From UBA7672 sp963784415 (GTDB lineage: Bacteria > Pseudomonadota > Alphaproteobacteria > Caulobacterales > Hyphomonadaceae): 64,000 nt of DNA. The notes below the pieces were generated by a model, which saw only the letters and a list, made by a program, of their open reading frames with translations, was not told the origin of the DNA and searched no databases. How positions within the stretch are numbered: the stretch's first letter is position 1; the number at the start of each line of letters is the position of its first letter. The stretch is taken from positions 62,001-126,000 of the forward strand of contig CAWARK010000003.1 of NCBI GenBank assembly GCA_963784415.1, in the 5' to 3' direction. Shown piece by piece: positions 17,529-25,364 of this stretch. The translations under genes were made by a program, and so were the position numbers.

Positions 17529-18287
17529 ATGAGCAACCTACGCCGCCAGCTGCGCGAGCTTTATCACGGAGAGAGCCGGGCGGCCGTCCGCTTTCAGGCT
17601 ACGTGGCTGATTTTCGATGCCATGCTGATCGTCTTCTTCATGGTGTCCCCTTTCATCGAGCGCGGGACGACGTTCCTGGTGCTCGACTATGTCATCGCGT
17701 TCATCCTGCTCGCGGATCTCGGCGCGCGTGCGTGGGCATATGGAAACCTGCGGAAGTGGATTTCGCGCCCGATCGTCTGGGCCGATTTCGCGGTGCTCGT
17801 CTCGCTCGTCGTGCCTGTCTACGCGGCTAATCTTGGCTTTCTTCGAATCCTGCGAGCCTATTCGCTCATCAACGGCGCGTCTGTATGGCGCCTCGCAGGC
17901 GCTCGCTGGCGGCAGTACTCCGAGACTATCAAGGCGCTGGCGAACCTTGTCGTGTTCATCTTCATGATGACGGCGTTGGTGCATACTGTCTTCGCGGGGC
18001 AGGTGGCCGCGATTCAGTCCTATATGGACTCTCTTTATTTCACCGCGGCATCCCTTACGACCACCGGCTATGGCGACATCGTGCTTCCGGGATTCTGGGG
18101 GCGCGCGATCTCGGTGATCATCATGTTCGGCGGTGTTAGCCTGTTCTTCCGGCTGGTTCAGGTTGCGATGCGAACGCCCAAGGTCCGCTATCCCTGTCCC
18201 GCATGCGGACTGCAGCGCCATGAACCCGACGCTGTTCATTGCAAGGCGTGCGGACAGGCGCTGAATATTGCTCACGACAACGACTAG
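17529..18287 (+). CDS. Voltage-gated-type potassium channel with C-terminal zinc ribbon
   Basis: 252 residues from ATG 17529 (MSNLRRQLRELYHGESRAAVRFQ). Six hydrophobic segments; segment 4 is weakly basic (FLRILRAYSLINGASVWRL). The pore helix and filter TTTGYGDI lie at about 178-185, between S5 and S6. After S6 the tail contains CPACGLQRHEPDAVHCKACGQ, a CxxC...CxxC zinc ribbon. The TTTGYGD filter defines selective K+ passage through the inner membrane. The terminal zinc ribbon is unusual for a Kv-type channel and could gate it by metal or redox state. Monocistronic. Confidence 0.85.
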   Translation: MSNLRRQLRELYHGESRAAVRFQATWLIFDAMLIVFFMVSPFIERGTTFLVLDYVIAFILLADLGARAWAYGNLRKWISRPIVWADFAVLVSLVVPVYAANLGFLRILRAYSLINGASVWRLAGARWRQYSETIKALANLVVFIFMMTALVHTVFAGQVAAIQSYMDSLYFTAASLTTTGYGDIVLPGFWGRAISVIIMFGGVSLFFRLVQVAMRTPKVRYPCPACGLQRHEPDAVHCKACGQALNIAHDND

Positions 18288-18718
18288 GGACCTCGGCGCC
18301 GGCGATCCAGTGTGTCCTCTGGCGCCTTGGTGCGAGTTGATCGAATGGGGCGGCCACGAGCCTCGCGTTCCAATCTTTAGTTGCCAACGGCGTCGTGCTT
18401 GTCGCCCTTGCTGGATGGTTTGAGCCCATTCGTCGTGAACGACAGTCGGTCGGCGAATTAGTATGCGGTCTCGTTCGCCTCGCGAGCGGCTCAGCCTGCT
18501 TGCCTGGCATTAGAGCAAGGTGACGCCGGCGATGTTATCGCGCGCCCGAAATACTTGCCGACGCAGCGCCTGCATTTATGCCGGCGCGCATGGTCAGGCG
18601 AATTGGGATTGCCCGCAGAAGAAAGCCACCTACTAGTATTCACTCCTAGTCCCCCCGTACGTCTGCCTCACCGCCCGATCAAATGGCGTCACACTGACCC
18701 CTTCCGTAACGGTGCCTC
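18288..18718. other. Gap of 430 bases, possible fragment only
   Basis: The plus strand shows a short stretch around 18380-18510 readable as a hydrophobic then basic peptide (LVALAGWFEPIRRERQSVGELV...), but no start with a ribosome-binding site. It may be the remnant of a small membrane protein gene. Nothing else seen. Confidence 0.3.
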
Positions 18719-20539
18719 ATGGAACTGCCCTCGCCACACGCAGCCGCCGCCATGACGATCGCCGTCATCACGTTTTGGCAGTTCGCCGCCGGCAAGATCC
18801 GGATTGAGATCGTATCCCTCCTGTTGGTCGCTGGCCTCGCGCTCCTGTTTTACATCTGGCCCGTTGAGCGCGAGGGCGCGAAGGCCGGCATTGAGATCGC
18901 CTTTGGCGGATTCGCTCATGAAGCCCTCATCGCGATCTGCTGCCTTATGATTCTAGGCCGCGGCCTGGTGGTCACGGGCGCACTGGAGCCCGCGGCTCGA
19001 ATTCTCACCGCGCTATGGCGCCAGAACCAACTCGCTGGCCTGCTTCTGACGCTTGGGATCGCGGCAGCGATGAGCATGATTGTAAACGATACGCCAGTTC
19101 TCGTTCTGCTTTTGCCACTCCTACTGAATCTTGCCGCTCGTGTTGGAGCATCGGCGTCCAAGATTCTGATGCCGGTGAACTGCGCGATACTCATCGGCGG
19201 CATGGCCACGACAATCGGCACCTCCACCAATCTGCTTGTCGTTTCCATTGCGGAAGATATGGGTATGCCCCCCATTGGGGTTTTTGCTTTCACAGACGTT
19301 GCCCTGCTCGCCGGGTTGGTAGCGCTGCCCTATCTATGGCTCGTAATGCCGCGGCTGTTGCCAGCCAACAGCGCAGCGCAACAATCGGACAGCCGGCTTT
19401 TTCTTGCAGCGCTGCATGTCTCCGAAGCCGGCGCTGCTCGTGAACTAACTCCCGCTTCCATCAAGACCCTCCTGAACGAGCACCACGTGCACGTGCTAGG
19501 TGTGGTGACGCCTATGGGAGCGCCGCTGACTGAAGAACGCGCGGTGGCGCCAGGAGACATCGTACGGGCACAGGGCAATCTCGCTCACTTGCTGGAGGCG
19601 AGCCAGCTGATCAAGGCCTCGCTCGCCGTCAAAACGGTACTTGATGCACTGCATGCCACCAGTTGGCGGCCGGGAGAGGACCTCGTGGTCGCAGAGATTG
19701 CGATCGGCGCCGATTCCCCACTTGTCGACACGACCATCCGATCGGCCCAGATTGCCGACCGCTACGGCGTAGCTGTCGTCGGGTTCCACCGTCCAGACAC
19801 CACGCTTGGGCGCGCCACGCCCTTCCTGCGCGACGAGCAAATGAGAACCGGCGACGTTTTGCTTGTCCAAGGTACTGAGGCGGGACTGCGCAAGTTTCAG
19901 ATAGATGAAGGCGCAATGATGCTGGAGGGCGCTGCGGAGATGCCACGCACCGCAAAGGCACCGTTGGCGCTAGCGATATTTGGCGCTGCGGTCGCGTTAG
20001 CGGCTTTGCACATTCTGCCCATTGCGATCTCATCGATGGCCGGGGCTATCGCCATGTTTGCGACCGGCTGCGTCAAATTCGAACGTCTGGGCCGCGCATT
20101 GAGCAGCAAGGTCATCCTGCTCGTTGCGGCAAGCATCGCCCTAGGGCGAGCACTGCTGGAAACTGGCGCTGCCGAATGGTTGGGCGGTGTGCTGGCGTTT
20201 GGACTGCAATCCTTCCCTCCTGCTGGCGTGATCGCCGCCATGATGGCGTTCGCGGCGCTTCTGACAAACTTCTCCTCCAATACGGCGGCCGCTGCGGTCG
20301 GGACGCCGATAGCGTTCAGCCTGGCGCAGAAGATTGGTGTTCCTCCAGAACCGTTGGTTCTTGCCGTCCTGTTCGGCTGCAATCTTTGCTTCGCCACTCC
20401 GGTCGCCTACCAGACCAACATCCTGATCATGAGTGCGGGCGGATATCAGTTTCGCGATTATGTGCGCGCCGGAACACCGCTCGTAATCCTGATGATCGTC
20501 ACGCTCTCGATCCTGCTCGTATGGCGCTATGGACTCTAG
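18719..20539 (+). CDS. SLC13/DASS-family permease with two TrkA-C (RCK_C) domains
   Basis: 606 residues. Membrane half 1 (about 15-215) contains MSMIVNDTPVLVLLLPLLL and GGMATTIGTSTNLLVVSIAEDMG, the N-terminal hairpin and SNT-type sodium/substrate signature of the divalent-anion:Na+ symporters. Two soluble TrkA-C domains follow (about 220-385). Membrane half 2 has LLTNFSSNTAAAAVGTPIAFSLA and CFATPVAYQTNILIM, the second signature. Such proteins import anions such as sulfate or dicarboxylates, and the inserted TrkA-C domains may bind a small regulatory ligand. Exact substrate cannot be told. Confidence 0.85.
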   Translation: MELPSPHAAAAMTIAVITFWQFAAGKIRIEIVSLLLVAGLALLFYIWPVEREGAKAGIEIAFGGFAHEALIAICCLMILGRGLVVTGALEPAARILTALWRQNQLAGLLLTLGIAAAMSMIVNDTPVLVLLLPLLLNLAARVGASASKILMPVNCAILIGGMATTIGTSTNLLVVSIAEDMGMPPIGVFAFTDVALLAGLVALPYLWLVMPRLLPANSAAQQSDSRLFLAALHVSEAGAARELTPASIKTLLNEHHVHVLGVVTPMGAPLTEERAVAPGDIVRAQGNLAHLLEASQLIKASLAVKTVLDALHATSWRPGEDLVVAEIAIGADSPLVDTTIRSAQIADRYGVAVVGFHRPDTTLGRATPFLRDEQMRTGDVLLVQGTEAGLRKFQIDEGAMMLEGAAEMPRTAKAPLALAIFGAAVALAALHILPIAISSMAGAIAMFATGCVKFERLGRALSSKVILLVAASIALGRALLETGAAEWLGGVLAFGLQSFPPAGVIAAMMAFAALLTNFSSNTAAAAVGTPIAFSLAQKIGVPPEPLVLAVLFGCNLCFATPVAYQTNILIMSAGGYQFRDYVRAGTPLVILMIVTLSILLVWRYGL

Positions 20540-20723
20540 CACGCCCCACCCTGGCACATGCGCCAACAGCGCCTTGAAAGGGCATTCCATCGACGCGGCG
20601 ACCAAGGCGAGTTGCGACCATGCTGTGAGTGGCGAGACCAATGAGACATTTGGTTGAAGTCGCTGGTTCTGGACCGCCTGGTCGTCGTGAGACACTCACC
20701 GTCAGATTTCCGAAGGGGGATCA

Positions 20724-21167
20724 ATGATACGACTCTTCCACGCAGGCACCTGTCTCTTGTTCTTGGCCGCCCAAGCATGTGGCCCTGGCCAGCAGTCGCA
20801 GACCACAGGAGCCGGTCCCACGTCTCTACGTCAGTTCGATCTGGACTGCAGAGGAAGAATACAGGCCCTGACCAACGGTGTTGAAAACTGGTCAGTTTGG
20901 CGAGTCCGATACAGCGTGGACCTGGCTGGAGGTATGTACTGCAGATTTCTAGGCGATCACTGCGAAGCACCCCGACCGATCGCCCGCATTGACGGCGACA
21001 ACATTTTTCTTGCTGATGACCTCGATATCTCCCTCGGTGCAGGATCCCTCGTGAGTCTCAATCCCAAAAGCGGCCTTTTGCGATTGAGGGCGCGGGATGA
21101 CGGTCTTGACGTTGCTTCGTTCGGAGAGGCCAGGTGCACGTCCATTCCATTCACGCCCTTTTCCTAG
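20724..21167 (+). CDS. Putative lipoprotein of unknown function
   Basis: 147 residues with a short lipoprotein-like signal (RLFHAGTCLLFLAAQACGPG, acylated Cys about 19) and GAAGGGG before ATG. The mature part has four cysteines (DLDCRG, MYCRFLGDHC, EARCTS) and beta-rich segments such as IARIDGDNIFLADDLDISLGAGSLVSLNPKSGLLRL. No known domain. It lies alone between the SLC13 permease and the convergent LysR gene. Confidence 0.6.
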   Translation: MIRLFHAGTCLLFLAAQACGPGQQSQTTGAGPTSLRQFDLDCRGRIQALTNGVENWSVWRVRYSVDLAGGMYCRFLGDHCEAPRPIARIDGDNIFLADDLDISLGAGSLVSLNPKSGLLRLRARDDGLDVASFGEARCTSIPFTPFS

Positions 21168-21269
21168 ACGGCGTGCGACGTGGCACTTCGTGTTTCCGGT
21201 CCAATCGACCTCATGCTGTGCCGAGATATTGAAGTCCTGATTTCGCGCTGACCAACACAAGACGGTCCT

Positions 21270-22154
21270 CTAGTCCGACCGCGCCCAGAAGGGTGCTGGC
21301 AGTTCGCCGCTTTCAGCAACCACGGCGAGATCTCTCAGAACCGAGATGGCGACCTTCATAGCAGGGTTCGACGATCGGGACCTCATCGCAAGGTATACTG
21401 GATACTCAAAGGTCGGAGCATCGGCCACGCAATGCAGATACCCGGCCTCAAGATGCGGCTCGACAAGCCTGCGAGGCACAAATCCAGCCCCCTGGGCGAG
21501 CAGGAGATAACGGACGCCAAAGTAACCGAGGGCCGCGCTAACGCGGACGGGGGCAATGCCTGGAAGGGCGCGATCGTGAAACGCGCGAAAGGCGTCGCCC
21601 CAGTCGAGGAAGACATATCTATCTTCAAATTCACCGTATGCATCAGTCGTGACAAGGACCAGTTCGTCCTTCATCAGGGGAAGATTGTCGATTCCTGCAA
21701 ACGTCGATGTTTCGTGCGTCACGGCGACATCCAGCGCGCCGTCGGACACACGCGTCAGCAGCTCCGCCGGACCGGACGCCTCAGCACGGAAGGTTGTCTC
21801 CGGCAGGGCGGACTGAAGCTCAAGGAGCCAATGCGACAGGAAACGCGTCCAGAGATTCGGTTGTCCTCCAATCGCCAGCGAAGAGTCGAATGCCTTTCCC
21901 TCTGCCACCTTGCGCTTCCCCTGCTCCCACGCCTGAACGATCGCCCGAGCATATCGCTCGAACTGTCTGCCATGATGGTTGAGCGCGGCGCCGGACTTCG
22001 ACCGATCAAACACCTTTTGCCCCAGCCGCGCTTCCAGTGTTTTTATGCGCGCGCTGACTGTGCTCTGGGTCACGTTCACTTGTTTCGCGGCAGCTTGGAA
22101 AGTGCCTGTCGTCGCGATTGCCAGGAATGTTCGCGCCGTTTCCACGTCAATCAT
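21270..22154 (-). CDS. LysR-family transcriptional regulator
   Basis: 294 residues. N-terminal winged helix-turn-helix (IDVETARTFLAIATTGTFQAAAKQVNVTQSTVSARIKTLEARLGQKVFDRSKSGAALNHHGRQF), then a typical effector-binding domain (LAIGGQPNLWTRFLSHWLLELQSALPET, DGALDVAVTH). LysR proteins often control a divergent target. The genes leaving in the other direction are a small ORF at 22564 and the MscS module at 22937, so they are candidate targets. Inducer unknown. Confidence 0.9.
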   Translation of the reverse strand: MIDVETARTFLAIATTGTFQAAAKQVNVTQSTVSARIKTLEARLGQKVFDRSKSGAALNHHGRQFERYARAIVQAWEQGKRKVAEGKAFDSSLAIGGQPNLWTRFLSHWLLELQSALPETTFRAEASGPAELLTRVSDGALDVAVTHETSTFAGIDNLPLMKDELVLVTTDAYGEFEDRYVFLDWGDAFRAFHDRALPGIAPVRVSAALGYFGVRYLLLAQGAGFVPRRLVEPHLEAGYLHCVADAPTFEYPVYLAMRSRSSNPAMKVAISVLRDLAVVAESGELPAPFWARSD

Positions 22155-22427
22155 CGAAGATTCCGATCACAGCCATTCATCATTCTTGTTTCCGGAATTG
22201 TCCGTGAACACCCATATCTTATGCATAACCAAGTACAGGGCCTCCGTAACGACACCCTCCTTGGTACATGAATTCAGAGTGGATGGCTTGCAGCTCGCCC
22301 ACTCTTGCTGACGGGGGATCTTCGGATCACCCCGTCTTTTTTTGACAAACCTGAAGCGTTCGCGCCTGCCTCGAACGATCGCGTATGTCGAGAAAGAGGG
22401 ATTTCAACGGTTCAGGCAAAATGGTGC
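22155..22427. other. Intergenic region between LysR gene and MscS module
   Basis: AT-richer than its surroundings for the first 100 bases, as expected for a LysR-controlled divergent region. No gene supported. Confidence 0.35.
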
Positions 22428-22485
22428 TATATTCGGTCGTCCAGTGGTTCAACTGGCGCCCCGGGCCCATCATTAGATGAGGGCC
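22428..22485 (+). promoter_or_regulatory. Extended -10 promoter followed by two hairpins (structured leader)
   Basis: TGC-TATATT at 22425-22433 fits an extended -10 element. Transcription would begin near 22440. Two hairpins follow at once: CCAGT/ACTGG (22441-22456) and GGCCC-A-TCAT/ATGA-GGGCC (22464-22485). The leader then runs 80 bases to the small ORF at 22564. No good -35 is visible. It could be an attenuator or a small RNA start. Confidence 0.35.
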
Positions 22486-22563
22486 TGATTCTAATTCTCC
22501 CGGAAGTTTGCGGCCTCGTTTGCGTCGTCGCGTCAATTCAGAGACAAGAAAAGAGGTTAGGCA

Positions 22564-22761
22564 ATGTTCAAGTTGAGCTTCCTTCGCAAACTCGCGTTGA
22601 TGGGGGGCCGTATTACCCGCCAGCGGTCTGGGTCTGGCGACAACGAAACGTTGTCCGTAACAGCCGACCTTGACGAGACGAAAGGCGCGCGTTCCGTTTC
22701 GCTGACGCGCCGCATTCAAAGCCCTCCACGGGGCAATCGTGGCCGCAAGAATGGCGGCTAG
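22564..22761 (+). CDS. Small basic hypothetical protein before the MscS module
   Basis: 65 residues, MFKLSFLRKLALMGGRITRQRSGSGDNETLSVTADLDETKGARSVSLTRRIQ..., with AGAGGTTAGG before ATG. The N-terminal third is amphipathic and the rest is charged. No family recognised. It lies downstream of the predicted structured leader and upstream of the first MscS gene on the same strand, so it may be a leader gene of that transcript. It could also be non-coding. Confidence 0.35.
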   Translation: MFKLSFLRKLALMGGRITRQRSGSGDNETLSVTADLDETKGARSVSLTRRIQSPPRGNRGRKNGG

Positions 22762-22936
22762 ACTCTTGTCGCGGGAGATGGGCGCGGCCGTCCGCTGTGA
22801 CCGCGTAAATAGTCGAGCGTTTCAGATTCGCCGATATCTCCGCCTTGGAGGCCGACTATCTGCGGGTCGCTCCGTCTGGTTACTTTTCTGCCTCCGCCGA
22901 GCGCATACCGCAAAACCAAGCTGAGGTTCACCTCTG

Positions 22937-24262
22937 ATGATCACGACATTGGATGAACTGATTTCTTTCTTTGAAAGTCTGTTTGCTCCGCCGTTCTGGA
23001 CCGTGTGGCTGCAGGCCGGTTTGTTGGCCGCGGCGCTGCCGGTGGCTTTCGCTCTGACGCTTGCCTTCCGGCGCGGTGTGAAACGCGGCGGCGCATCGAA
23101 AGCAAGCGGCAAACGCTGGCCCCTCGGCGCCGCGCTCTTTGCCGCCGTGCTGTGGGTGGCGCTTTCCGGACTCAATTCCCAGTCTCTTCCTTCAGGCATC
23201 GTTCGCCTAGCTGCGCTCGCAGCAACGGCGTCCGCCGCCTCTCTCATCGCATTTCGCGCGATGGGTTATACGTTCATCGGATGGATGGTGGCAATTTTCG
23301 CGGTTACGGTCGCGGTACTTGCGACGTTCGGTCTGCTTGGGCCGGTCACGGAGGTGTTAGACGGGCCCTCGCTGATGTTCGGAGAGTTGCGGGTTTCACC
23401 CTGGTTCGTGATGAAGGCGGTTGGCATCGCGGCCTCGATGTTCTGGATCGCGCAGCAGCTTAGCAATCTCCTCGACCGCGGGATGGCTGGCGAGATCGCC
23501 ATCAGCCGCTCTGGCCAGGCGCTGATTGGAAAGCTTGCGCGCGCCGGACTTCTGCTTTTGGCAACGCTCTTCTCGCTAGCCTTCCTTGGGGTAGATGTGA
23601 CGGCGCTCGCGGTGTTATCAGGCGCGGTCGGCCTCGGCCTCGGCTTTGGCCTTCAGAATGTCGTCTCGAACTATGTCGCCGGGCTGATCCTGCTGATGGA
23701 TCGATCGATCAAGCCCGGGGATGTGATCGAGCTCGACTTCGGATCAGGGCGGGTGCGCGGCGAAGTCACCGAGCTTGCAGGACGATATACGGCGATCACG
23801 CTACGGACGGGGACCGAGACGCTGATCCCAAACGAGATGCTTGTCTCGAACGCCGTCAGCAACTGGTCGCATAGCAGCCGCGACGTCCAGCTCCGCATTC
23901 CAGTGGGCGTCTCCTACTCGACTGACGTGGAACAAGCGATGGCTCTATGCCGCGAAGCGGCGGCCGCCACGCCCCGGGTGCTCGCCAGCCACAAGCCGAC
24001 CTGCTTCATAACCGGCTTCGGCGATTCTTCCGTCGATCTCGAAGTTCGCTTCTGGATCGCTGACGCCGAGCTCGGCGTGCGAAATGTCTCCAGCGACGTG
24101 TTTCTTCAGATCTGGAAGCTGTTCAAGACGCACAGCATCGAAATCCCCTTCCCGCAACGTGACCTGCACATCAAGTCGGCGGTCGCCATGCCGCTGTCCG
24201 CGTCGGGCCCGGCATCTCCCGGACCCGCCGAAAGCTCAGCCTCTCCCGAACGCGACCTGTAG
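22937..24262 (+). CDS. MscS-family mechanosensitive channel (module gene 1)
   Basis: 441 residues. Six or more hydrophobic segments precede the MscS core. The pore-lining helix region is LAVLSGAVGLGLGFGLQNVVSNYVAGLILLMDRSIKPGDVIEL (about 225-268), followed by the beta domain (GEVTELAGRYTAITLRTGTETLIPNEMLVSNAVSNWS). A C-terminal alpha/beta domain and a short Pro/Ser-rich tail complete it. MscS channels open on membrane tension to release solutes after hypo-osmotic shock. It is the first of three different MscS genes here, ending 29 bases before the next. Confidence 0.9.
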   Translation: MITTLDELISFFESLFAPPFWTVWLQAGLLAAALPVAFALTLAFRRGVKRGGASKASGKRWPLGAALFAAVLWVALSGLNSQSLPSGIVRLAALAATASAASLIAFRAMGYTFIGWMVAIFAVTVAVLATFGLLGPVTEVLDGPSLMFGELRVSPWFVMKAVGIAASMFWIAQQLSNLLDRGMAGEIAISRSGQALIGKLARAGLLLLATLFSLAFLGVDVTALAVLSGAVGLGLGFGLQNVVSNYVAGLILLMDRSIKPGDVIELDFGSGRVRGEVTELAGRYTAITLRTGTETLIPNEMLVSNAVSNWSHSSRDVQLRIPVGVSYSTDVEQAMALCREAAAATPRVLASHKPTCFITGFGDSSVDLEVRFWIADAELGVRNVSSDVFLQIWKLFKTHSIEIPFPQRDLHIKSAVAMPLSASGPASPGPAESSASPERDL

Positions 24263-24291
24263 AACCGTCGCCGAAACAGGACGTACCCGCC

Positions 24292-25239
24292 ATGAACCTG
24301 GAAGAGGTCTTTGCCAAGGTTACATCCGATCCGCTGCTCGTCCGGGTCGGCATGATTGCCATGATCCTGATCGTGGCGACGATCCTGATCCGGGTACTTC
24401 AGTCAATCGTCGGCCGGGGTATCTCCGACCAGGCACTCCGCTATCGATTGCGCAAGGGGATTTCATTCGTCGGTTACGTCATTGCGCTTTTTGCGGCGTT
24501 CGCGGCTTTCAGCGATAGCTGGGGCGAGTTCGTTGTCGTCTTTGGCGTGGCGGGCGCGGGGATCGCGTTCGCTTTGCAAGAGGTAATTGCAAGCATAGCA
24601 GGTTGGGCCGCCCTGTCGTTTGGAGCGTTTTACCGGCCGGGCGATCGCGTCAAGCTTGGCGGCATTGTTGGAGATGTCATTGATGTCGGCGTCCTGCGAA
24701 CGACGCTGATGGAGACGGGCGACTGGGTCGCTGGCGATCTCTACAATGGCAGGATTGTTCGTGTCGCCAACTCCTTCGTCTTCAAGGAGCCCGTGTTCAA
24801 CTACTCCGCGGATTTTCCGTTTCTCTGGGACGAGATGAAGCTGCCCATCCGGTACGGATCCGACTGGCGCAAGGCGGAGGCGATACTCTTGGCGGCGGCA
24901 ACACGCGTGACCGAGGATCTGGTCCGGAACTCGGAAGCTCAATGGGAGCGCTTCGTCGAAAAGTACCTGATCGAAAAGGCGCGTGTGGCGCCGCTGGTCA
25001 CGGTAGTGACGACCGGCGACTGGATCGAGTTCACCGTCAGGTACATCACGAACTACAAGGGCCGGCGTACGTCAAAGGATGCAATTTGCCGACTTGTCCT
25101 GGACGGTCTTGAAGCCCACGCGGACACAATCGTGCTTGGCGCAGCGACGTTCGAGCTTCTTGGCGTTTCCGAGAAGGCGCTGCGGTCGCTGCCCGCCGAG
25201 ACACCCGATGCAGAGCGGCCTTCACGACCAAAGTCATAA
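24292..25239 (+). CDS. MscS-family mechanosensitive channel (module gene 2)
   Basis: 315 residues, shorter than gene 1: one N-terminal helix (about 17-40), a second at 60-80, then the core WGEFVVVFGVAGAGIAFALQEVIASIAGWAALSFGAFYRPGDRVKLGG (about 80-125) and the beta/alpha-beta domains. The core retains the G/A-rich pore pattern. The rest of the protein is unlike genes 1 and 3: DVIDVGVLRTTLMETGDWVAGDLYNGRIVRVANSFVFKEPVFNYS. This resembles the MscS branch found with separate soluble partners. Same direction as the next gene, 125 bases upstream of it. Confidence 0.9.
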   Translation: MNLEEVFAKVTSDPLLVRVGMIAMILIVATILIRVLQSIVGRGISDQALRYRLRKGISFVGYVIALFAAFAAFSDSWGEFVVVFGVAGAGIAFALQEVIASIAGWAALSFGAFYRPGDRVKLGGIVGDVIDVGVLRTTLMETGDWVAGDLYNGRIVRVANSFVFKEPVFNYSADFPFLWDEMKLPIRYGSDWRKAEAILLAAATRVTEDLVRNSEAQWERFVEKYLIEKARVAPLVTVVTTGDWIEFTVRYITNYKGRRTSKDAICRLVLDGLEAHADTIVLGAATFELLGVSEKALRSLPAETPDAERPSRPKS

Positions 25240-25364
25240 GCGGACGTAAACAGGAAGACCGCAAACTCTGACGTCACGCTTTCCATATTCTGAACAGTTG
25301 TTTGGTAAACAACACCATTGCACCCAACCTCCAACTCGAGAGGTTCCAAAGACTCGGATTGGTC

